From Plasmopara viticola (lineage: Eukaryota > Oomycota > Peronosporomycetes > Peronosporales > Peronosporaceae), in the NCBI GenBank assembly GCA_001695595.3, contig MBPM02000067.1, positions 248,001 through 312,000 on the forward strand: a DNA stretch of 64,000 bases, in the 5' to 3' direction. The notes beneath the pieces are model-generated. The model was given only the letters and a program-made list of their open reading frames with translations. It made no database searches and was not told where the DNA came from. The stretch's first letter is position 1; every line of letters starts with the position of its first letter. Below, one piece after another: positions 1 to 8,139 of the stretch. The position numbers were made by a program, and so were the translations under genes.

Positions 1-649
1 AAGGACTCAGCAGGTAGAAGATTCTGTTGGCTACTTTAACAAGAGAGCGTATCTATGTGTGGCGGACACATTCGATACACAGCGCACTGTGTCTTTTGAT
101 AGCATAGACTCTCAGAGTCAATTGTCTGACACTGGAATCTCTGTTTTATGGACTTTTTTTCTCTCGCCCAATCAAGCTCTGAGCCGCTTAGCAGTACGCA
201 TATCTCAACATGTTGTTTTGCGATACAAGGTTTGCTGAAATCGGCGTATTAGCCAGAATAGAAGCGAGCCTTTTAGTGTGGTAGGTAGAGTACTGTTGAA
301 TCTGTGCAATTTCCGTTCACACGCGGCATCCAAGACGGAGGGAAGTGTTCTGTCAAATGTGGAATTTAGTTGTGCTCGCCTTGTGTGCACTTTGACGGAA
401 TGAGCTGCACTCTCTGGGCGACGTTGAAATACAGTCGATCTTGTCGGACGTAGATTCGGTGTTTGGTCACCGGCGGAAATCTTCATATTGCAAGCCGGCT
501 GGCGGTGGGTACACCTAATTGCTTCACCGGGTTGCCATAACGTGGAACACCTTTCTTTTAAGTTTTGCGACTTTTACGAGCGACTATTTGAGGGATGAAA
601 GAACAGCATACTAGTAACATTTCAATACGCAATTTATTGATTGCCATGC
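1..649. other. Left-edge stretch without a recognisable gene
   Basis: I see no gene I can support here. A minus-strand open frame of 93 codons with an ATG at 486 runs down to 205, but its protein (rich in Arg, Thr and Ser, with no membrane segment, signal peptide or known motif) matches nothing I recognise, so it is not called. The right end of this stretch is the insertion site of the first short LINE-derived element; its target-site copy AAATGATTTAT occupies 650-660. Confidence 0.4.
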
Positions 650-660
650 AAATGATTTAT

Positions 661-986
661 ATGTATTGTATTGTATTACGATATCGCGTTGCCAAGTTAT
701 GCACGTGCTAGGCTCAGTCTGGATAGTCCACGCCATAGAGTAGTGTCCGCATACGTCGGGTTTCGTTCGGCGGGCAGTGCAGCCAGCACCGAGGTCGTGA
801 GGGTCTTCCATTATTTTGTTTAATTCTGACCTGGTAAGAGCCCAGGTGGCGCCCTGGTGCTGGAGACTGTTGCGTCGAGGGTGGGACTCGTTAAAGACCT
901 GCAGATACCCGAGAGCACCTGCCCGAAGCGCGCGAGCATTTAGCCCCCGCGCTTGGAAGGAGGGCGTCACCCCAACTTTTTCCGAA
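661..986 (-). mobile_element. Short (326 bp) LINE-derived non-autonomous element, copy 1
   Basis: The element reads on the minus strand. Its 5' part (near 986 to about 862) matches the first about 130 bases of the two long LINE derivatives at 4582 and 6759. It then jumps to a short piece of the reverse-transcriptase region (GCGCCACCTGGGCTCTTACC), and after a second deletion to the 3' end, finishing in an ATACA-type tail at 661. An 11-bp direct repeat AAATGATTTAT flanks it at 650-660 and 987-997, so it moved here as a unit. It is the most diverged of the three short copies: its tail repeats are ATACA rather than ATTAC, and one extra base at the first junction shifts the small frame that the other two short copies keep open. 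It cannot code for its own transposition. Confidence 0.85.
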
Positions 987-997
987 AAATGATTTAT

Positions 998-1265
998 TTA
1001 TGTTAAAAAAACACGCGGGATTATTTTTCGTTAATAATGTTAGGTTTGTATTGTCATAAGAAAAATATTGCAAATTACTATTGTGTAAAGGATGGCATTT
1101 AAGGAATTCGACGTAATCATGTCGCAAATCGTGCAATCAAAGCTGACTTAATTTCTACTGCCAAACCCAAAAAATTAATTGATCGGAGTCCTAGCGACAT
1201 CCATTTTGCTGTGATTCGCATTTACCGAAACAAACTTTTTCGCTCTATCCTCGTAATCTACCGCG
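998..1265. other. Upstream region of the glutathione peroxidase gene
   Basis: This A/T-rich stretch runs from the short element to the first ATG of the peroxidase-like gene. It should hold that gene's promoter and 5' untranslated region. No perfect oomycete initiator (TCAYTYY) is seen; TTCGCATTTAC near 1215 resembles one except for a G at the start position. Confidence 0.4.
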
Positions 1266-2171
1266 ATGAAGTTACCATCAGGCTACGGCTGCGAGCGCAC
1301 GTACAGCGATGCTAACTCTTCAGTGATCGAAAGCGTTAATGCAGCACGTGACCCCGAGACTTATGCAAACGGCGTACTACGTCCAGCCTCGCAAAATCAA
1401 CAATACCAAAACCTGCCAATGGCTGTCGCTGTACCATTTTCTTCTTCAGCATCCAGCCCCGATCGCGTGCCTTCTGGCGCGGCTCAAATTCGCCGAAAGA
1501 CGGCGCACAGTTTTTCATTTCGCTCGCTTGTAGGCTCTCAATCTATCCGCCTTGCCGATTACGCTGGCAAGCCGCTCTTGATCGTAAATGTGGCGTCGCA
1601 TTGCAACTCTACAACTAAGGCCTACGTGCAGCTTAACGAGCTGGCTCAGCGCTTTCCCGATCTCGTCATCATTGGATGCCCGTGCAACCAATTTGGTCAC
1701 CAGGAAAATCTCAATGGTGAGGAAATTTACCAGAGTTTGCGATATATTCGCCCTGGTGGGGGCTTTGAGCCGGTCTTTCAGCTTACGGAGAAGATTGAGG
1801 TGAATGGCGCGAATGCCCACGCGCTGTTTAATTATCTGCGGATTGCATTGCCTTATCCGTCTGATCGCACACTACTAGATGAAATGTCGACGCCAAGTGG
1901 CGTCTTCTCGCACCCCATGCGCCTCATCTGGATGCCAGTCACGCGCGCTGATGTCAGCTGGAACTTTGAGAAGGTGCGCGATTGTAGTTATGCCAATCTA
2001 TGTGCATCAAATTACTCAGTAAGTGTGTTTAATTGTTAACAATACGCGATATAGTTCTTGATCAGCCCCGACGGCACGCCCTTCAAGCGTTACAGCCCCC
2101 AGCTTGATTTTACTGGCATGATTGAGGATGTTAAATTTCTGTGCACTGCCAACCTGACCAGCGAACTGTAA
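1266..2171 (+). CDS. Glutathione peroxidase-like thiol peroxidase, two exons
   Basis: Predicted to reduce hydroperoxides. Exon 1 is 1266-1973, the intron 1974-2054 (GT...AG, 81 bases), exon 2 2055-2171, giving 274 residues. Without splicing, the frame leaves the family right after WNFEK; with splicing it continues FLISPDGTPFKRYSP, the expected family ending. The domain starts near residue 85. NVAS-x-C holds the candidate peroxidatic Cys113 (codon TGC, so not selenocysteine). CNQFGHQE gives Gln142, and WNF gives Trp232 and Asn233, completing the usual Cys-Gln-Trp-Asn set. Oddities: Asn replaces Gly after Cys113; an extra Cys138 precedes the conserved Cys140; and the resolving Cys of yeast and plant thioredoxin-dependent forms is absent from the helix where it normally sits. 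The first about 80 residues are a Ser-rich extension of unknown role, so the start could lie further in or in a missed upstream exon. Confidence 0.88.
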
Positions 2172-3357
2172 GCTCTTTAAGACTACAGCAGCCTATAGCA
2201 ACAATTGACGGCAATCAGAAGGACAACCAGCAGGAAAACGCTTTCAAGTAAACGTAAGCGTAGAGCTGACATTGGCTACAAATAACAGCAGTACTACTGG
2301 GTTATCTCTAGCATGAGCGTAAAGTACACACATTGTAGATACTACGTCATTTTTATATTTCTTGCTCACGATAGGATTTATTAACAATATCAAGTAGTGT
2401 CTCTTAACAAAAATCGTCTTTTAACTTTAAGTTTCTCGCAAACACTCTCTCATCACAAAGCCACCATTGCCGACAGAACAAAGGTCTTTTGGTAATATGA
2501 CCAAACACGTTCTGCGTAAAAGCAGATCGTGACTAGCATTACTGCTTCGCCAAGATTGAATCCACGGTGTGATTCTAACACTTTATACTGCCTCTATAAA
2601 AGTATCGTAAAGTATTCAGCGCATGATCTCAACATTCCCAGTGGGAAAAAGTGAACCCACTCAGTAGCCAAATCGTAAAAGGAAAGCATTATCTCCCGTA
2701 ATTATTAGCCGTGTGTAGCACATGTCGTAGCTTACCCAAATAAAGTGTGTATGAGGCCTGCTAGTAAATTTGCGGTGGCCGTAGACTAGACATGAGAAAT
2801 CGACTAGGTGAAGAACACTTCCGACGAGGATGCAAACGAGCAAGAAGTATATCTCATGTGTAACAGTGTGCTCTTGTAAAACTTTTCTACAACACGCGGC
2901 ATTATTTTACTTTGAAATACTGAAGTTGCACAACAGAAGTACTCCCATCTGTCCGCCCGATGGTGTAAATCTTTTGTTAATTAATTCACACATCAATGGC
3001 CATGGCATGGTTACGCAAATCAATAAGTCCTTGTTAGCTTGACGGCATCACCTACTCACCCGCGGCTGTAGCACTACAGGTATCATCATTTCCAAAGCAA
3101 CGAAGGAGGCATGTACAAAAGCAATGCAGCCATGGGCGTTCTCAACAAATGAAACAAACACTCTGTGTGGCCACAACAAGGATACACATGCTCTGTAGTA
3201 GTCGTTCGGCATCACGGCAAAAATCAAATTTCGCATTTTGGTACCGTGTAAAAAAATGCGCTTTTTATCCAATAATTGCAGCTCACCTGTCACGTTTCTT
3301 TTGTTGGTTACCAGGAGTTGCGACTTAACTTATCACCAAGCAACTCGACCGATCGAG
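2172..3357. other. Intergenic region between peroxidase and MAK16 genes
   Basis: About 1.2 kb without a supportable gene, RNA gene or repeat. It contains only short frames with no codon or motif signal. It must include the 3' end of the peroxidase transcript and the MAK16 promoter. Confidence 0.5.
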
Positions 3358-4386
3358 ATGCAACACGATGAAGTGATTTGGAGCGTAATTAATAAGCATT
3401 TTTGCTCCTTCAAAAGCAAGTACGTTCGCGTACTCGCTACGTTATTATTATATTTGCCACTTGCACAGACAAACTGTAGTAACCAATTTGACTAACAACA
3501 CTCTAATTGATGTTGCAGACTGCCAGGCACGAAAAGCATATTTTGCAGCAATCTGTACAATGTAACAGGCCTTTGCAACCGTTCAGCATGTCCGCTGGCC
3601 AATAGTCGCTATGCCACGATTCGCGAGGAGAACGGCGTTTGCTATCTGTATATGAAGACCATTGAGCGCGCACATACACCCAGTCGTCTATGGGAACGCA
3701 TTAAATTAAGCAAAAATTACACCAAGTCTCTCGCGCAGATCGATGAGCAGCTGCAATTTTGGCCTAAGAAACTTATCCACAAAAACAAGCAGAGACTGAC
3801 TAAAATTCATCAGTATCTCATGCGTATGCGAAAGCTTACACTAAAGACCAAGCCCAAACTCGTTGTGATCAATAAGAAGATTGATCGGCGTGAAAAACGT
3901 CGTGAGAAGAAGGCTATGGTTGCCGCTAAGCTCGACAATTCTATCGAAAAGGAACTTTTGGAACGTCTCCAAAAAGGAACATACGGCGACATATATAACT
4001 TTCCTGAGCGCGAGTTTTCGAAGGTTTTGGCCGACAAAGGTAATCGACAGACCATGGAGGAGGAAAGTGAGGAGGAAGAAGAGATCGAGTATGAGATTGA
4101 TGGAGATGAGGAGGAAGACGAGGACGTCGGACAAATCGAGTACGTCGAGGATTTTGATGAGGACGAAAGCGACCTTGAGGATGTCGCGGATGTGTTTGCG
4201 GTGGATGACGAAGGAGACAGCGATAAGTCGGAGTTGGATGACGACGACGCACCTCAGTCCAAAAAGCGCAAGGCACGTATGTCTACTAAGAAGACGAACA
4301 AAAAGCTAAAGCAACCTAAGGGACCATACGTCGAAATCGAGTATGAACACGAGCGCGAGACGGCCGAGGGCAACCTTAACTGGTAG
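3358..4386 (+). CDS. MAK16: MAK16, 60S ribosome-biogenesis protein, two exons
   Basis: MAK16 is a nucleolar factor for assembly of the large ribosomal subunit and acts in early pre-60S particles. Exon 1 is 3358-3419 (62 bases), intron 3420-3518 (AA|GTACGT...TTGCAG, 99 bases), exon 2 3519-4386; the product is 309 residues, the usual family size. The start MQHDEVIW matches the family N-terminus. Splicing joins FCSFKSK to a segment with [18 protein letters not shown], a hallmark of MAK16. Cys16, Cys30, Cys40 and Cys45 form the conserved, probably metal-binding, cluster. [11 protein letters not shown] and ELLERL-x6-YGDIYNFP are further family blocks. Residues about 200-265 are very acidic, followed by a Lys-rich stretch (about 268-287) that could be a nuclear signal, then the conserved YVEIEYEHE near the end. 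A prediction beginning at the ATG at 3652 would lose the whole Cys cluster. Confidence 0.95.
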
Positions 4387-4566
4387 AGGGTGGCGGTGGC
4401 ACTCGCAATTTTAGGGCGATCAAGTAATGATGCACATATTTTATTGAAGACATGCAAGGTTAGTGTACGGCGACCCCATTACCGTTTTGGCGATAAAACT
4501 TACTAATAGAGCAAGCGTTGTGAATTTAGTGTAATGAACCGCAATCTCAGAATCCTTTTATGTTCT
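4387..4566. other. MAK16 3' flank up to the LINE insertion
   Basis: Short spacer that should contain the MAK16 3' untranslated region. It ends at the target-site copy of the first long LINE derivative (TACAACCCGTCAGCTT at 4566-4581). Confidence 0.5.
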
Positions 4567-4581
4567 ACAACCCGTCAGCTT

Positions 4582-5740
4582 TTTCGGAAAAGGTTGGGGT
4601 GACGCCCTCCTTCCAAGCGCGGGGGCTAAATGCTCGCGCGCTTCGGGCAGGTGCTCTCGGGCATCTGCAGGTCTCTAACGAGTCTCACCCTCGACGCGAC
4701 AGTCTCCAGCACCAGGCCAAACCCCCTTCCACGCCCTTAACCGCGCCAACCGCATCCGGATTGGCTCCTTTAATGTGAATTCTCTAGGTTCGAAGCGCAA
4801 GAAGCACGAAACACTCCCCGAAGATCTCCGGCGCTACCGCGTCGATATCCTTGGCCTCCGAGAAACCAAGATCTACGATAGAGGTGAGCACCGCATTGAT
4901 GACTTCCTTCTAACCCTGAAAAAAAAAAAAAAAAAACGAAGCCAAGACCGAAGTCACCGAAATCCGCCGCCACTGCAACCCGTCGGGCGCCACTCGACAC
5001 GCCCGAATCCAAGAAGAAGCCTGGCGCCACACTAAGAAGCTCGAAACACTCCTCGGCGATATTGAAGATCTATACCGACGCAAGGCCCTGGCCACCCTCG
5101 CGCTCCACCGCCTCTGGTCCGTCTGGCTCCGCCCCACGCTCATCTCACCCAAGACCCGCATTCGATTGTACAACACCTACGTTCTACCGATTCTGCTGTA
5201 CAACTGCGCCACCTGGGCTCTTACCAAGTCAGAGCTCCACGGCCTCGAGAGTTTCCATCGCCGCCAGCTTCGCTACGCTCTTGGCTATCGCTACCCCCGA
5301 CACATTTCGAATGCAAGACTTTACGACCTCTGTGATGAGCGGCCGCTGAGACTACGACTGACGCAAGCTCGCTGGCGCCTGTTTGGCCATGTACTTCGCC
5401 GCAATCCCGACATTCCAGCTATCCTCCAGATGCGTGCCTACTTCTTCTCCACCGCAGCAAAATGGCGCGGACGTCCCCGCACCACGCTCCCCTCAACACT
5501 CGACCACAACCTTGTTTCCCGTGGCTCCGGCTTTCGACTCCGGATAGCACAAGACCTCGAAGTGGTACGTACCCTTGCACAAGACCGAAAGAAATGGAAG
5601 ACCCTCACGACCTCGGTGCTGGATGCACTGCCCGCCGAACGAGACCCGACGTATGCGGACACCACTCTATGCCGTGGACTAGCCAGACTGAGCCTAGCAC
5701 GTGCATAACTTGGCAACGCGATAACGTAATACATTACATT
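4582..5740 (+). mobile_element. Long (about 1.16 kb) internally deleted LINE, copy 1
   Basis: This is a non-LTR retrotransposon that has lost its middle. The 5' part leads into the start of an APE-type endonuclease (RIGSFNVNSL at about 4756-4785, then RRYRVDILGLRETKI at about 4829-4873). At 4919-4936 an 18-base A-tract replaces the rest of the endonuclease and most of the reverse transcriptase. The frame beyond it encodes the C-terminal end of a LINE reverse-transcriptase protein: ISPKTRIRLYNTYVLPILLYN, then FHRRQLRYALGYRYPR, WRLFGHVLRR and KWRGRPRTTLP, stopping at 5706-5708. The catalytic YxDD region is absent, so it cannot act alone. The tail is ATTAC repeats. A 16-bp direct repeat (4566-4581 and 5740-5755) flanks it, which shows that the deleted form itself was inserted by target-primed retrotransposition. 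Confidence 0.9.
5166..5708 (+). pseudogene. C-terminal fragment of a LINE reverse-transcriptase protein
   Basis: An open frame inside the long element encodes the region downstream of the polymerase core of a LINE protein. It has the typical end blocks (ILLYNCATWALTK, FHRRQLRYALGY, WRLFGHVLRR, GRPRTTLP). There is no ATG at its beginning; it is simply the tail of the frame that starts after the A-tract at 4937. The catalytic motifs lie in the deleted part, so this is a remnant. Confidence 0.8.
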
Positions 5741-5755
5741 ACAACCCGTCAGCTT

Positions 5756-6758
5756 CTACATCATGTCACGCAGCTCCGTGAACAGAGGCAGCGTCATCGG
5801 ATACAGGGTCGCGGGAGGCCTGCTGGTGCAACAAACTGTAGAACGACGCGCGAACCATCGCGTTTCGAGCATGTGGAGGTCGCCCTGTCATCCAAGTTGT
5901 CCGACAGATGCGAGTTGGTAGTTCTGCAGCTCCGAAAGTTTGCAAATAGTCAAGTAGTCAATCTACTGGCGTGGGCGTAGGATTGACTACAATTCTTACC
6001 AGGAGTGACGGGGTCACTCAGCACCTTCCACAAAGGATGCGCGAAGAGAAAGATACGATCTTCCCGCAAACGACCATTACTATCCCGATTTTTAAAAGAT
6101 CGAGGTGTGTGGAAGATTGCTCTTTTTGAGACTGATCGAATTGAATACAGTATCAGTTCCCACCTATGTCTTTAAGTTTGCAGCCCAAGCACGAACCATA
6201 TCCCTTGACTTTGTCAGTATGCAAACCCAAGCCGCCAGTTTTTAAGGTTCCTCTTGATGGAGCCAGCTTTTAGCACAGAAGCTCAGTTCTCTGTAGATAA
6301 AGCTGTGTTATTCCCACAATGTACTACGATGTCTAGGTCTCATAACATGACAATTTCGTGTGCTTTTAGTAAGGCGCAGTACTGCGACACAGTGTACAAA
6401 TGGACGCCCACTAGGTACTGATCGTGACTTAGCTTGCGTGGAGGCGCTAATGCGTTGTGTGTGCAATTCACTTTGAAATCGTATGCTTTGTGCATGCTCG
6501 ACGTATGATGAAGTCACGTGAAAAGTTTTTTCCATGCGTAATTTGTTCAACCTGAGGTTTACTACACCTCTGGAGCTTCGGCTACTTATTTACGACGTGG
6601 AGGCCACGTAACGACTCGTGGGAGAGTGAACGTCCATTTACCTACGAATGAAAATCCTACAGAGGTCATCCAATGATCCAGCTCTCAATGCGCTGAACCG
6701 GGAATAACACTCGATGTTACTTTGTTGGATTTACAAAGATATTACCGTTAACAGCTTG
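5756..6758. other. 1-kb spacer between the two long LINE derivatives
   Basis: The first about 220 bases (5756-5980) are more G/C-rich than the surrounding intergenic DNA and are open in at least one frame on each strand, as old coding DNA can be. I do not recognise a protein family in any frame. The remainder, 5980-6758, shows no gene or repeat that I can support. This patch may be a broken exon separated from its neighbours by the LINE insertions. Confidence 0.35.
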
Positions 6759-7906
6759 GAAAAGGTTGGGGTGACGCCCTCCTTCCAAGCGCGGGGGCTA
6801 AATGCTCGCGCGCTTCGGGCAGGTGCTCTCGGGCATCTGCAGGTCTCTAACGAGTCTCACCCTCGACGCGACGGTCTCCAGCACCAGGCCAAACCCCCTT
6901 CCACGCCCTTAATCGCGCCAACCGCATCCGGATTGGCTCCTTTAATGTGAATTCTCTAGGTTTCGAAGCGCACGAAGCACGTAACACTCCCCGAAGATCT
7001 CCGGCGCTACCGCGTCGATATCCTTGGCTTCCGCGAAACCAAGATCTACGATAGAGGTGAGCACCGCATTGATGACTTCCTTCTAACCCTGAAAAAAAAA
7101 AATCGAAGCCAAGACCGAAGTCACCGAAATCCGCCGCCACTGCAACCCGTCGGGCGCCACTCGACACGCCCGATCCCGAGAAGAAACCTGGCACCACACT
7201 AAGAAGCTCGGAACACTCCTCGGCGATATTAAAGATCTATCCCGACGCAAGTCCCTGGCCACCCTCGCGCTCCACCGCCTCTGGTCCGTCTGGCTCCGCC
7301 CCACGTTCATCTCACCCAAGACACGCATTCGATTGTACAACACCTACGTTTCACCGATTCTGCTGTACAACTGGGCTCTTACCACGTCAGAGCTTCACGG
7401 CCTCGAGAGTTTCCATCGCCGCCAGCTTCGCTACGCTCTTGGCTATCGCTACCCCCGACCGATTTCGAATGCAAGACTCTACGACCTCTGTGATGTGCGG
7501 CCGCTCAGACTACGACTGACACAAGCTCGCTGGCGCCTGTTTGGCCATGTACTTCGCCGCTATCCCGACATTCCAGCTGACCTCCAGATGCGTGCCTACT
7601 TCTTCTCCACCGCAGCAAAATGGCGCGGACGTCCCCGCACCACGCTCCCCTCGACACTCGACCATAGTCTTGTTTCCCGTGGCTCCGGCTTTCGACTCCG
7701 GACAGCACAAGACCTCGAAGTGGTACGTACCCTTGCACAAGACCGAAAGAAATGGAAGACCCATTTGACCTCGGTGCTGGATGCACTGCCCGCCGAACGA
7801 GACTCGACGTATGCGGACACCACTCTATGCCGTGGACTAGCCAGACTGAGCCTAGCACGTGCATACCTTGGCAACGCGATAACGTAATACATTACATTAC
7901 ATTACA
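6759..7906 (+). mobile_element. Long (about 1.15 kb) internally deleted LINE, copy 2
   Basis: Same structure as the copy at 4582, in the same orientation and about 1 kb downstream: 5' leader from GCTTGGAAAAGG, start of the APE-type endonuclease, A-tract (11 bases at 7092-7102) exactly where the other copy has its tract, then the C-terminal reverse-transcriptase part and ATTAC repeats. It lacks nine bases in the YNCATWAL region and differs at scattered positions. I cannot find a convincing target-site duplication: ACCGTTAACAGC at the 5' side and ATCGTCAATTAA at the 3' side do not match. One flank may have been altered, or the copy may have arisen otherwise. Confidence 0.85.
7333..7887 (+). pseudogene. 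C-terminal LINE reverse-transcriptase fragment, second copy
   Basis: This frame is the counterpart of the fragment at 5166-5708, with the same end blocks (FHRRQLRYALGYRYPR, WRLFGHVLRR, GRPRTTLP). It lacks three residues after LLYN. A base change in the stop codon (TACCTT for TAACTT at 7864-7869) extends it a few codons into the tail. It has no catalytic core and no start codon of its own. Confidence 0.75.
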
Positions 7907-8139
7907 TCGTCAATTAAAATTGAAAAATGAAAAAATAATTCAATTGCGGTTTTTACTTAAGGAAAGAAAATGCTATTATTTTGGTCTTGGTCAGAAACAT
8001 ACGCGTAGAATATATTAGCAGCCGCAGAAACAATAATTTGAATATTAATAGTTCATCTTGCGACTGTGAAAATATGAAAGAAGCTTTGATAAAAAGTATA
8101 TTCTTAGTAGTGTGCGTACCATGAGCATGTAACTAAAGC
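7907..8139. other. Spacer downstream of the hydrolase gene
   Basis: A/T-rich spacer between the LINE tail and the stop codon of the minus-strand hydrolase gene. It should contain that gene's 3' untranslated region. No other feature is seen. Confidence 0.4.

Noticed and set aside
205..486. 93-codon minus-strand frame with an ATG at the left edge
   Set aside because: No domain, signal peptide or family likeness, and its length is not rare by chance in DNA of this composition.
1602..1604. Possible selenocysteine site in the peroxidase
   Set aside because: The codon is TGC (Cys), not TGA.
4775..5035. Reading the A-tract as a poly-Lys protein running from the endonuclease start into the LINE 3' part
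   Set aside because: Beyond the A-tract this frame is out of phase with the reverse-transcriptase frame; the Lys run only reflects the junction.
4582..7906. Treating both long LINE copies and their spacer as one tandem segmental duplication
   Set aside because: The spacer and outer flanks do not match, and the first copy has its own target-site duplication, so separate insertions fit better.
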